64,000 bases of DNA from Microbacterium sp. 3J1 (GTDB lineage Bacteria; Actinomycetota; Actinomycetes; Actinomycetales; Microbacteriaceae): positions 248,001-312,000 of the forward strand of contig NZ_CDWI01000011.1 in assembly GCF_001049495.1 (NCBI RefSeq), in the 5' to 3' direction. The notes beneath the pieces were generated by a model. That model saw nothing but the letters and a program-made list of their open reading frames with translations, searched no databases and was not told where the DNA came from. Below, one piece after another: positions 41,318-49,892 of this stretch; positions within the stretch are counted from its first letter, which is position 1; each line of letters starts with the position of its first letter. A program made the translations under genes and the position numbers.

Positions 41318-41338
41318 TATTCTCCCACTGTAGACGCA
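41318..41338 (-). promoter_or_regulatory. Operator C at the start of the second amidohydrolase gene
   Basis: TATTCTCC, a short centre, then GTAGACGCA; matches the 21-bp operators A, B and D. It ends at the base before the amidohydrolase ATG, overlapping its ribosome-binding region, so a bound protein would block elongation or initiation. Confidence 0.7.
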
Positions 41339-41470
41339 ACAGTCGCACGTGCGCAGCGGCGATTCGAAAGCCCGCCGCGCGCCGCGTAGGCTGGTCGCAT
41401 CCCCCGAAGCTCACCCGGCAATCCCGCGCGCCGGCGACCTCGGCGCGCGCTCACACATGCAAGGACGCAG

Positions 41471-42919
41471 ATGAACGTAATCGCCGCACCCCACGACGAC
41501 TGGACGGCGCGAGAAGAGCTGGCCGAGCGGATGATCCCGCTGATCGGCGCACTCAAGCGCGAGCGCGACGTGGTCACCTCCCTCCACGGGCACCGGCTGC
41601 TCGGACTCTCCGCGACCGGGATCGTCGAGGTGCACGATCGCGTGGCGCAGCTCGGACACCAGCAGATCCCCCTCGACGAGACCCTCGCCGTGCTCGAGGC
41701 GATCCACGCGCTCGCTCCCGGGGCCTCGTCGATCGACGTGGCTCGTCTGGTGGAGGGGCGAGCGGAGAGCGGGCAGGAGCTCGCCGCCCACGTCGCCGAC
41801 GCCCTCGCGCCCGCTGTCGGAGCGGTCCCCGCGCCGCCCACCGATGTCGTGCTGTACGGCTTCGGCCGCATCGGTCGACTGCTCGCCCGCATCCTCATCG
41901 CCCACACCGGAGGAGGCAGCGGGCTCCGGCTCCGCGCGATCGTCGTGCGGCGCGGAGCCGACAACGACCTGGTCAAGCGCGCCTCGCTGCTGCTGCACGA
42001 CTCCGTGCACGGTCGCTTCGCAGGCTCCGTCACGGTCGACGAGGAGGCCGAGCAGATCATCGCCAACGGCACCCGCATCCAGGTGATCTACTCCGACGAC
42101 CCCTCGACGATCGACTACACCGCGTACGGCATCCGCGACGCGATCGTCGTCGACAACACGGGGCGCTGGCGCGACGAGGCCGGCCTCAGCCGCCATCTCG
42201 AGTCCACCGGCGTCGCACGCGTGCTGCTGACCGCGCCGGGCAAGGGGGCGTTGAAGAACATCGTCCACGGCATCAACGACGGCACGATCACGCCGGAGGA
42301 CCGCATCGTCACGGCCGCCTCGTGCACCACGAACGCCATCACGCCGGTGCTGAAGGCCGTCGACGAGGCGTACGGCATCCGCCGCGGTCACGTCGAGACC
42401 GTGCACTCGTTCACGAACGATCAGAACCTCATCGACAACTTCCACAGCGGCGACCGCCGCGGACGCTCGGCAGTGCTGAACATGGTCATCACCGAGACCG
42501 GTGCCGCGAAGGCCGTCGCCAGGGCGCTACCCGAACTCGAGGGCAAGCTCACGGGATCGGCGATCCGGGTGCCGACGCCCGACGTGTCGCTCGCCGTGCT
42601 GCACCTCACGCTCGATCGCCCGGCGGTGAGAGAAGAGCTCAACGACTACCTGCGCCGGGTATCCCTCCACTCGAAGCTCCGCCAGCAGATCGACTACGTC
42701 GAGAGCCCCGAGGTCGTGTCGACGGACTTCGTCGGCTCGCATCGAGCGGGGATCGTCGACGGGCTGGCGACCATCGCGACCGACGATGACGTCGTGCTGT
42801 ACGTCTGGTACGACAACGAGTACGGGTACTCGTGCCAGGTCATCCGTGTGCTCGAGGTCATGGCGGGGTCGCACCCCGTGGTGCTGCCCGCGCGCCGAGA
42901 GGTCACTCTGCACGGCTGA
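41471..42919 (+). CDS. Long-form glyceraldehyde-3-phosphate dehydrogenase
   Basis: A 482-residue GAPDH with an N-terminal extension of about 125 residues ahead of the NAD motif GFGRIGRLLARI (about residue 130). The active-site Cys is 285 in ASCTTNAITP; HSFTNDQNLIDN, RRGRSAVLNMVITETGAAKAV and WYDNEYGYSCQVIRV complete the fold. Long-form actinobacterial GAPDHs of this size are known; the extension does not match a domain I recognise. It acts in glycolysis or gluconeogenesis and lies 2.7 kb ahead of pckG. Confidence 0.92.
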   Translation: MNVIAAPHDDWTAREELAERMIPLIGALKRERDVVTSLHGHRLLGLSATGIVEVHDRVAQLGHQQIPLDETLAVLEAIHALAPGASSIDVARLVEGRAESGQELAAHVADALAPAVGAVPAPPTDVVLYGFGRIGRLLARILIAHTGGGSGLRLRAIVVRRGADNDLVKRASLLLHDSVHGRFAGSVTVDEEAEQIIANGTRIQVIYSDDPSTIDYTAYGIRDAIVVDNTGRWRDEAGLSRHLESTGVARVLLTAPGKGALKNIVHGINDGTITPEDRIVTAASCTTNAITPVLKAVDEAYGIRRGHVETVHSFTNDQNLIDNFHSGDRRGRSAVLNMVITETGAAKAVARALPELEGKLTGSAIRVPTPDVSLAVLHLTLDRPAVREELNDYLRRVSLHSKLRQQIDYVESPEVVSTDFVGSHRAGIVDGLATIATDDDVVLYVWYDNEYGYSCQVIRVLEVMAGSHPVVLPARREVTLHG

Positions 42920-42972
42920 GCGCGCGCGTGCGGCGTCGCACGCGTGTCGGCGGCACCGGGCATGATGGGGCC

Positions 42973-44019
42973 ATGACGACCTCGACGCTGCTGTCGGAGC
43001 GGCTGCGCTCGCATCGCCTCTCCGCGCCCGCGGCGTCGGTGGGGGAGGCGGCGTCGCACATGCTCGCGGTGCAGAGCCAGGACTTCACGGCCGGGCGGTG
43101 GGCGCTCGCCACCCGCACCCGCGGCGAGCCGACGATCCGCACCGTGGACCGCGCCTTCGACCGGGGTGAGCTCGTACGGGCCTGGACCATGCGCGGCACA
43201 CTGCACACCATTCCCGCGCGGGATCTGCGATGGGTGCTCTCGGTGACCGCCGAGCGGCAGCGCCGGCAGGGAGCGTCGCGGCAGCGCGACCTCGGCATCG
43301 ACGAGGCCATGATCGCGGGCGCCGTCGCTGCGATCATGCCCCGGCTGCGCGAGGGCGGTCTCACCAGGGCCGAGGTGTTCGCCGTGTTCGAGGGCGTGGG
43401 GATCGACCCCACGGGGCAGCGCGGCATCCACCTGCTGAACGTCCTCACGCTCGACGGTCTGATCTGCCAGGGGCCGGTCGTCGCGCGCGACGGAGTCGCC
43501 CGCGAGCAGCGCTTCGTGCCCGTGGACGCGCACATCCGCGAGCATGCCACGCCCGACGACCCGCTCGCCGAGCTCTTCGTCCGCTACATCGACGGCCACG
43601 GACCCGCCGGCGTCGCCGACTTCGCCTGGTGGTCGGGCCTGACGCTGGGGGAGTCGCGGGAGGCGCGGGACCGGGCTGCGGGCCGCGTCGTCGAGGTCGA
43701 GGCAGGTGTGTTCTCCGCCGCCACCCGCCCACGACGGTCGGCGGGCGCGGCATCCGTCCTCGCGCTCGGCGCGTTCGACGAGTACTACATCTCCTACGCC
43801 GACCGCACGGCCGTGTGCGCTCCGGAGCACCTCGCCGCGGTGGGGCCCGGCAAGAACGGCATGGTGCGGGCGACGCTCATCGAGGAGGGGCGGGTGATCG
43901 GATGCTGGACGCACGCCGCCGCATCGATGGGCGCGCCGCCGGAACTGTTCCACGAGCCGGTCGACGACGCGGCCGTGGCCGCCGCCCTCGCCCGGTTCGC
44001 GCGCTTCATGGAGGGTTGA
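42973..44019 (+). CDS. AlkZ-like winged-helix DNA glycosylase candidate (HTH_42 family)
   Basis: A 348-residue protein of the HTH_42/AlkZ superfamily. The N-terminal LAVQSQDFTAGRWALATR has Gln34-Ser-Gln36, matching the QxQ motif of AlkZ, the azinomycin interstrand-crosslink glycosylase, rather than the QxD of YcaQ. AWTMRGTLHTIPARDLRW and FDEYYISYADRT are family blocks. This suggests unhooking of alkylated or crosslinked DNA, but no antibiotic cluster is next to it. ATG 42973; it follows GAPDH by 53 bp. Confidence 0.8.
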   Translation: MTTSTLLSERLRSHRLSAPAASVGEAASHMLAVQSQDFTAGRWALATRTRGEPTIRTVDRAFDRGELVRAWTMRGTLHTIPARDLRWVLSVTAERQRRQGASRQRDLGIDEAMIAGAVAAIMPRLREGGLTRAEVFAVFEGVGIDPTGQRGIHLLNVLTLDGLICQGPVVARDGVAREQRFVPVDAHIREHATPDDPLAELFVRYIDGHGPAGVADFAWWSGLTLGESREARDRAAGRVVEVEAGVFSAATRPRRSAGAASVLALGAFDEYYISYADRTAVCAPEHLAAVGPGKNGMVRATLIEEGRVIGCWTHAAASMGAPPELFHEPVDDAAVAAALARFARFMEG

Positions 44020-44037
44020 GCGGCGGACTCGCCCCGA

Positions 44038-45480
44038 TCACTCGCTGGCGTGACGCCCGAGGAAGCTGTAGACCTCGTTGTCGTCCACACCGGGGAACGC
44101 GCCTCGGGGGAGCGGCGAGAACATGTGGGTGTGCACCCGGGCGCTCGGCCAGGCCTTGCCGCTCCACCGCTCGGCGAGATCAGTGGACGGGCGTCGGCAG
44201 CACGACTCGTCGGGGCAGGTCGACACCGCTCGGTCGGCCGTCTCGCGTCCGCGCCACCAGCGCGCATCGTCGAAGGGCACACCGACGGTGATCGAGAACT
44301 CCCCCTCGCTCGACGAGCCGGTCTGCGTCGCGCACCAGAAGGTCCCCGACGGGGTGTCCGTGTACTGGTGGTGCTCCGTGGTGCGATTCTGCTGCGTGAA
44401 CGCGCTGCGCGCCTGGAATTTGCGGCACACGCGCTGGCCCTCGACCGCTCCGGTGACGTCCATCGGCAACGGCAGTCCGTCGTTCTCGTAGACCCGCGTG
44501 ATCGCCCCGGTCTCGTCGACGCGGAGGAAGTGCAGTTCCATGCCGAGGTGCTGCGTGAGGAGGTTGGTCATCCGCATGCCCGCCGCCTCGTGCGTCACGC
44601 CGAAGGCATCGCGGAAGTCCTCGACCGCCAGGTTGCGATCCTTCTTCGCCTGCTGAAGGAACGCCACGGAGGCGGTCTCGGGCATGAGGCACGACGCCGC
44701 GAAGTAGTTGATCTCGAGCCGCTGCTGGAGGAAGTCGGCGTAGTCGGTCGGCGGCGTGTGCCCGAGAAGACGATGCGCCATCGCCTGCAGGGCCATGGAC
44801 CGCAGTCCGTGACCACCCGGGATGGACGCCGGGGGCAGGTAGATGCGGCCGTTCTCCAGGTCGGTCACCGACCGGGTCGAGTGGGGGAGGTCGTTGACGT
44901 AGATGAGCTCGAATCCGAGCTTCTCCGCCATGATGCTCACCGTGCGGTGCGTCACCGCGCCCTGGACGTGCCCTGCCGATCGCAGCTGCTTCTCGGCGAG
45001 CTTCTCGATGTCGGCGAGATAGTTGTGCTGCGCGCGCATCCGCAGTCGCAGTTCGGTGTTCGCCCGGCGGGCCTCTTCCGGCGTGGCGATGGCCTCGCGT
45101 TCGCGACGCTGCAGCTCTCTGTGCAGCCCGAGCACGGATTCGATCGTCTCGTCGCTCATGCCCTTCGTCACACGCACCGGCGCGATGCCCAATTGCCGGA
45201 ACACGGGGCTCTCCTGGGCGCGCTCCAGCTCGATCTCGAGGGCCGCCCGCCGGTTCGGCGGCTCGCCGGAGATGAGATCGGTGACCTCGGTGCCGGTCGC
45301 GTGTGCGATCGCCTGCAGAAGCGACAGCTTCGGCTCTCGCTTGCCGTTCTCGATCAGGCTGAGCTGCGACCCCGCGACACCCACCGCCGCGCCGAGTTCG
45401 TCGAGCGTGAAGCCGCTCGAGAGTCGGTGGTGGCGGATGCGGTGGCCGAGGGTCGTGAGGTGGATGCCGGAGGGAGCCAT
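44038..45480 (-). CDS. RamB-like regulator (XRE HTH + ImmA/IrrE-like + ScfR domain)
   Basis: A 480-residue regulator. The HTH_3 (LGHRIRHHRLSSGFTLDELGAAVGVAGSQLSLIENGKREP) is at residues 10-48; an IrrE-like region includes QAMAHRLLGHTPPTDYADFLQQRLEINYFAASCLMPE (HxxxH zinc-type in altered form); the C-terminal half matches the short-chain fatty acyl regulator type with CRKFQARSAFTQQNRTTEHHQYTDTPSGTFWC, Cys-rich near the end. RamB controls acetate metabolism and pck in corynebacteria. It is divergent from pckG, consistent with that role. ATG 45480. Confidence 0.85.
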   Translation of the reverse strand: MAPSGIHLTTLGHRIRHHRLSSGFTLDELGAAVGVAGSQLSLIENGKREPKLSLLQAIAHATGTEVTDLISGEPPNRRAALEIELERAQESPVFRQLGIAPVRVTKGMSDETIESVLGLHRELQRREREAIATPEEARRANTELRLRMRAQHNYLADIEKLAEKQLRSAGHVQGAVTHRTVSIMAEKLGFELIYVNDLPHSTRSVTDLENGRIYLPPASIPGGHGLRSMALQAMAHRLLGHTPPTDYADFLQQRLEINYFAASCLMPETASVAFLQQAKKDRNLAVEDFRDAFGVTHEAAGMRMTNLLTQHLGMELHFLRVDETGAITRVYENDGLPLPMDVTGAVEGQRVCRKFQARSAFTQQNRTTEHHQYTDTPSGTFWCATQTGSSSEGEFSITVGVPFDDARWWRGRETADRAVSTCPDESCCRRPSTDLAERWSGKAWPSARVHTHMFSPLPRGAFPGVDDNEVYSFLGRHASE

Positions 45481-45496
45481 TCCTTGATGCTATCTA

Positions 45497-45512
45497 AAGA
45501 ATCAGCATTCTT
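45497..45512. promoter_or_regulatory. Candidate operator in the RamB-like/pckG intergenic region
   Basis: AAGAAT-N4-ATTCTT, a perfect 6+6 palindrome between the two divergent starts (about 17 bp from the regulator start and 77 bp from pckG). It is the natural candidate for RamB-like binding; it differs from the Corynebacterium RamB motif. Confidence 0.6.
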
Positions 45513-45588
45513 ATCGCTCGAAATGCCGGAAAGTCGGCTCAGAGCCGGAAGAAGATAGGTGTACGGCCCCCACTTCAAAGGAGCAGAC

Positions 45589-47451
45589 ATGGCGATCGCC
45601 GAAGTCTTCAGCCCTCGGACAGCATCCGTCGCACCCGTGCGCACCTTCGGGACCGCGCCCACGTACGACACCCCCGCGATGTCCGAGCTGTCTGCGTGGG
45701 TCGACGAGATCGCGGCACTCACCCAGCCGGCGCGCATCCACTGGGTCGACGGCTCGCGGGCCGAGAACGACTGGCTGCTGCGAGGTCTCGTCGACGAGGG
45801 CAAGCTCATCAAGCTCAACCCCGAGTGGCGTCCGGGCTCGTACCTCGCCCGGTCGCACCCCAGCGACGTCGCCCGTACCGAGGGGCGCACCTTCATCGCA
45901 TCCGAGCGCGAAGAGGATGCAGGTCCGACGAACAACTGGGCGGATCCCGCGCAGATGCGCGAGAAGATGACGGAGATCTTCGAGGGGTCGATGCGCGGAC
46001 GCACCATGTTCGTCGTGCCGTTCTCGATGGGCCCCGTGGGCGGGCCGCTGTCGCACATCGGCGTCCAGGTCACCGACAGCGAGTACGCGGTCGCCTCGAT
46101 CGGCATCATGACCCGCGTGGGCGATGCCGTCACCCGGCAGATCGCGGAGGGTGCTCCCTGGGTGAAGACCGTGCACTCGGTCGGTGCTCCTCTCGCCGAC
46201 GGCGAGCCCGACGTCGAGTGGCCGTGCAACGACGACAAGTACATCGTGCACTTCCCCGAGACGCTCGAGGTCTACTCGTTCGGCTCGGGCTACGGCGGCA
46301 ACGCGATCCTCGCGAAGAAGTGCTTCGCGCTGCGCATCGCCTCCGTCATCGCCCGCGACGAGGGCTGGCTCGCGGAGCACATGCTGCTCATCCGCGTCAT
46401 CGACCCCGCGGGCAAGGCGTACCACGTCGCCGCGGCCTTCCCCTCGGCATGCGGCAAGACGAATCTCGCCATGCTCCGCCCGACCATCCCCGGATGGCGC
46501 GTCGAGACGCTCGGCGACGACATCGCCTGGATCCGCCCCGGCGACGACGGCAGGCTCTGGGCGATCAACCCCGAGGCCGGATTCTTCGGCGTCGCGCCCG
46601 GCACCGGCGAGTCGACGAACGTCACCGCCGTGGAGACGCTGTGGGGCAACACGATCTTCACCAACGTCGCACTGCGGCCGGACGGTGACGTGTGGTGGGA
46701 GGGCCTGACCGACCAGGCGCCGCCGAACCTCACCGACTGGGAGGGCAACCCCTGGACTCCGGATTCCGGTCGTCCGGCTGCGCACCCCAACTCGCGCTTC
46801 ACCGTGTCGGCCGCGCAGTGCCCCCAGATCTCGGAGGACTGGGAGGAGGCGGTGCCGCTCGACGTCATCCTGTTCGGCGGACGCCGCGCCACCAACGTCC
46901 CGCTCGTCGTCGAGGCCACCGACTGGACCCACGGCGTGTTCCTCGGCTCGAACATCTCGTCCGAGCGCACCGCCGCCGCCGAGGGGAAGGTCGGCGAGCT
47001 TCGCCGCGACCCCTTCGCGATGCTCCCGTTCTGCGGCTACAACATGGCCGACTACTTCGGGCACTGGCTCAAGGTGGGCCGCGGCCTACGCTTCGACCGC
47101 GCTCCGCGCATCTTCCAGGTGAACTGGTTCCGTCGAGGAGCTGACGGTCGCTTCCTGTGGCCCGGGTTCGGCGACAACTCGCGTGTCGTCGACTGGATCA
47201 TCCGTCGCATCTCGGGTGAGGTGTCGACAGTGGAGAGCCCGATCGGTCGGCTTCCGGTCGTGTCGGACCTCAATCTCGACGGCATCGACGTGCCCGAGGC
47301 CGACCTCGAGGAGCTCTTCTCCGTCGACGTCGACGCATGGCGGACGGAGGCGGACCTCACGGAGGAGTTCTACGACACCTTCGGCGACAAGGTCCCCGCC
47401 GCGCTGCGCGCCGAGCTGGCGTCGCTCCGCTACCGCCTCGACAAGGCGTGA
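45589..47451 (+). CDS. pckG: Phosphoenolpyruvate carboxykinase (GTP)
   Basis: A 620-residue GTP-type PEPCK: oxaloacetate + GTP to PEP + CO2 + GDP, the first committed gluconeogenic step. [13 protein letters not shown] is the kinase-1a P-loop with the hyper-reactive Cys288; [34 protein letters not shown] and [27 protein letters not shown] segments are typical. ATG 45589 is chosen because AAAGGAG lies at 45578-45584 just ahead; an earlier ATG gives an atypical N terminus. Divergent from the RamB-like gene. Confidence 0.97.
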   Translation: MAIAEVFSPRTASVAPVRTFGTAPTYDTPAMSELSAWVDEIAALTQPARIHWVDGSRAENDWLLRGLVDEGKLIKLNPEWRPGSYLARSHPSDVARTEGRTFIASEREEDAGPTNNWADPAQMREKMTEIFEGSMRGRTMFVVPFSMGPVGGPLSHIGVQVTDSEYAVASIGIMTRVGDAVTRQIAEGAPWVKTVHSVGAPLADGEPDVEWPCNDDKYIVHFPETLEVYSFGSGYGGNAILAKKCFALRIASVIARDEGWLAEHMLLIRVIDPAGKAYHVAAAFPSACGKTNLAMLRPTIPGWRVETLGDDIAWIRPGDDGRLWAINPEAGFFGVAPGTGESTNVTAVETLWGNTIFTNVALRPDGDVWWEGLTDQAPPNLTDWEGNPWTPDSGRPAAHPNSRFTVSAAQCPQISEDWEEAVPLDVILFGGRRATNVPLVVEATDWTHGVFLGSNISSERTAAAEGKVGELRRDPFAMLPFCGYNMADYFGHWLKVGRGLRFDRAPRIFQVNWFRRGADGRFLWPGFGDNSRVVDWIIRRISGEVSTVESPIGRLPVVSDLNLDGIDVPEADLEELFSVDVDAWRTEADLTEEFYDTFGDKVPAALRAELASLRYRLDKA

Positions 47452-47465
47452 CGGACGGGGCGCCG

Positions 47466-47564
47466 GTTCGGGGGAGCCGGCGTCTCACACCCCCATAGAC
47501 CCGCGAAGGCGGGATGTCTGAGACGAACCCATGGCTGAGTGGTCCCCGACATCCCGCCTTCGCG
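47466..47564. terminator. Two stem-loops downstream of pckG
   Basis: A first short hairpin (near 47459-47481, CGCCGG/CCGGCG) just after pckG, then a 17-bp perfect inverted repeat (47502-47518 with 47548-47564, CGCGAAGGCGGGATGTC and its complement) enclosing 29 bases. The gap holds no gene and lies between convergent pckG and the ABC exporter gene. The second repeat may be a dispersed element rather than a terminator. Confidence 0.7.
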
Positions 47565-47618
47565 TCGCCCTCGGACGCGGAGCGAGCGGAGCGAGACGAA
47601 CCGTGCTGCGTCTTTGCG

Positions 47619-49514
47619 TCAGGCCAGCAGCTGGTGCCGAGCGAGGTCGCGATACAGCGGCGTCGACTCCACGAGCTCGGCGTGCGTGCCCTGGCCCACG
47701 ACCACGCCGTCCTGCAGGACGACGATCACGTCGCTGTCGACCACGGTCGACAGGCGGTGCGCGATCACGATGAGCGTGCGATCGGCGGAGACGGCGTCGA
47801 TCGCCTCCCGCATCCGCTGCTCGTTGACGCCGTCCAGCGAGGACGTCGATTCGTCGAGCAGCAGGATCGGCGCCTCCGTGAGGAGCGCGCGCGCGATCGC
47901 GAGGCGCTGGCGCTCTCCTCCCGAGAGCATCACGCCGTCCTCGCCGACGGGCGCATCGAGACGCAGGGGGTTGCGATCGAGCACATCGCCGAGGTTGACC
48001 GCGCGCAGCACCTGCTCGCAGCGCTCGTCCGAGGCCTCGGGAGCGGCGAGCCGCAGATTGTCGCCGAGTGTTCCCGCGAGAGTCGGGGCGTCCTGCTCGA
48101 CGTAGCCGAACTGCGCGCGCAGCTCGTCGCGCGGGAAGGTGCGGGCGTCGTGCCCGCGCAGTCGGATCGACCCGCCCGTCGGGTCGTAGAACCGCTCGAT
48201 GAGCGACAGGATCGTGCTCTTTCCGGCGCCGCTGGGGCCGACGAGGGCGACGCGTGCACCCTGCGGCACCGAGAACGAGACGCCGCGGAGCACGTCGCGC
48301 TCCATCGACGCGGCCTCGTCGACCGTGGTCTCCTCGGCCGTGTCGAGATGAGCGTCGGCGAGCAGGATCCGCGCGGCCTCGGCCGCGGCCTGCCTGGCGG
48401 CCACGACGTTCTCCGGGTAGCGGAAGCGCACGTCGCGGAACTCGATCGCCGGCGCATCGGGCTGCGGATCCTCTGTGGGCAGCGACGCGGCGATCTCGGC
48501 ATCGCCCTGCGTCTCGGTCGGCAGGTCGAGCACCTCCTGGATGCGGCCGAGCGCTCCGAGAGCCTGGTTCACCGACGTGATCGCGCCGAAGGTGGTGGCG
48601 AGGGGCATCACCAGCATGAACAGGAACAGGATGAACGTGATCAGCGATGCGATCGTGATGGTGCCCGAGGCGACGCGGAATCCGCCGACGCCGAGCACGA
48701 CGAGAAGGGACAGCTGCAGCGCGATGCCGGCGATCGGCACGACGAGCGACGAGACCTTGGCGATCTGCACGCCGATGCCGTAGGCGTCGGATGCGAGCCG
48801 TGACACGGACTCGGTCTCGCGCTCGGTGGCGCCCGACGCGCGGACGGTGCGGATGGAGCCGACCGCACGCTCGACGCCGGAGGCGAGATCGCCGACCTTC
48901 TCCTGCTGGGCGGTGGATGCCGTGCGGATGCGGCCGCTCAGAACGGTGACCACGACGACCGACGCGCCGATGACCACGACGATGAGCAGGAGCAGCACCG
49001 GGTCGATCACGAGCATCGCGATGAGCGCGCCCACGAACAGGAGCGCGCTGCCGACGGCATCCGCCAGTCCCTGGGTGAGCACGGCGTAGAGCAGCGTCGT
49101 GTCGGTGCCGACGCGGGAGACGAGGTCGCCGGTGCGGCGGGCGTCGAACTCGCTGATCGGCAGGTGCAGGATGCGGGCGATGAGCTTGCGCCGACTCGAA
49201 TACACGACCGCGGTGCCGGTGCGCTGCAGCAGATAGTGCTGATAGCCGGAGATGATCGACGAGATCACCACGAATCCGATCAGCAGCCAGACGAGGATGC
49301 CGAGGCCCCGGTCGGACTGCACGGCCTCGATCACCTGGCCGACCAGCAGAGGCTGCGCGAGCGATGTCGCTGCGCCGAAGACGCTGAGCACCGCGACGAC
49401 GACGAGCGTGCGCTTGTGCTCGAAGAGGAAGGGGAGGAGCTGACGGAATGTGGCGCGCGGACCGTCGTGCTGCGCGCCCCGTCCGCGTCGGCGTGACGTC
49501 GCCGTGCTGGACAT
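47619..49514 (-). CDS. ABC exporter (permease-ATPase half-transporter) with an NBD insertion
   Basis: A 631-residue MsbA/MDR-type half-transporter. About six membrane helices lie in residues 30-310 (YQHYLLQRTGTAVVYSSRRKLIARILHLPISEFDARRTGDLVSRVGTD). The ATPase has FRDVRFRYPE (A-loop Tyr), Walker A GPSGAGKST, Q-loop GYVEQD, signature LSGGERQRL, Walker B ILLLDESTSSLD and switch AHRLS. About 35 extra residues (AARQAAAEAARILLADAHLD and on) separate the A-loop from VLRGVSFSVPQG, not normal for this family. Substrate unknown. Confidence 0.92.
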   Translation of the reverse strand: MSSTATSRRRGRGAQHDGPRATFRQLLPFLFEHKRTLVVVAVLSVFGAATSLAQPLLVGQVIEAVQSDRGLGILVWLLIGFVVISSIISGYQHYLLQRTGTAVVYSSRRKLIARILHLPISEFDARRTGDLVSRVGTDTTLLYAVLTQGLADAVGSALLFVGALIAMLVIDPVLLLLIVVVIGASVVVVTVLSGRIRTASTAQQEKVGDLASGVERAVGSIRTVRASGATERETESVSRLASDAYGIGVQIAKVSSLVVPIAGIALQLSLLVVLGVGGFRVASGTITIASLITFILFLFMLVMPLATTFGAITSVNQALGALGRIQEVLDLPTETQGDAEIAASLPTEDPQPDAPAIEFRDVRFRYPENVVAARQAAAEAARILLADAHLDTAEETTVDEAASMERDVLRGVSFSVPQGARVALVGPSGAGKSTILSLIERFYDPTGGSIRLRGHDARTFPRDELRAQFGYVEQDAPTLAGTLGDNLRLAAPEASDERCEQVLRAVNLGDVLDRNPLRLDAPVGEDGVMLSGGERQRLAIARALLTEAPILLLDESTSSLDGVNEQRMREAIDAVSADRTLIVIAHRLSTVVDSDVIVVLQDGVVVGQGTHAELVESTPLYRDLARHQLLA

Positions 49515-49589
49515 GCGGGACCTCGTTCTGAAAGGGGTACTTCGACCGTACTTCGTTCTCGGGCGATTCCTGTGGGTGGGCTGAGGGCG

Positions 49590-49796
49590 TCAGCGTCCGC
49601 CGAAGCGGCGATGCGCGGCCTGCTTCGAGACGCCGAGCGCGCCGGCGATCGCCTGCCAGGAGTACCCGAGGTTGCGAGCCCGCCGCACCTGGCTCTCCTC
49701 GGCGCGGGCGATCTCCGAACGCAGGCCGGCGAGCCGATGGAGCTCGGCGATGGGTTCGTTGCCGTCGTGCTGGGCGATCGCGGTCTTCAGGGTCAT
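49590..49796 (-). CDS. Small HTH protein
   Basis: A 68-residue basic protein with a C-terminal helix-turn-helix (RNLGYSWQAIAGALGVSKQAAHRRFGG) resembling sigma-factor region-4 or AsnC-type HTHs; the N-terminal half is a short charged helix. AGGAGG precedes ATG 49796. It is divergent from an S66 peptidase gene, and two identical-type palindromes sit in the shared promoter, so it may be the autoregulated DNA-binding protein. Confidence 0.85.
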   Translation of the reverse strand: MTLKTAIAQHDGNEPIAELHRLAGLRSEIARAEESQVRRARNLGYSWQAIAGALGVSKQAAHRRFGGR

Positions 49797-49810
49797 GGTG
49801 CACCTCCTGC

Positions 49811-49854
49811 GTCAATACTTGTTGACGACGGCTTCTTTGTCAACTCATGTTGAC
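49811..49854. promoter_or_regulatory. Twin GTCAA-N6-TTGAC palindromes in the HTH/S66 promoter
   Basis: Two sites, 49811-49826 and 49839-49854, each read GTCAA-N6-TTGAC and have starts 28 bp apart, nearly three helical turns. Each TTGAC also gives a -35-like box. They lie between the small HTH gene and the rightward peptidase gene. Confidence 0.75.
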
Positions 49855-49892
49855 CTCCGGGCGCCGGTGGCGAGCACTGACAGACTGGGCGG

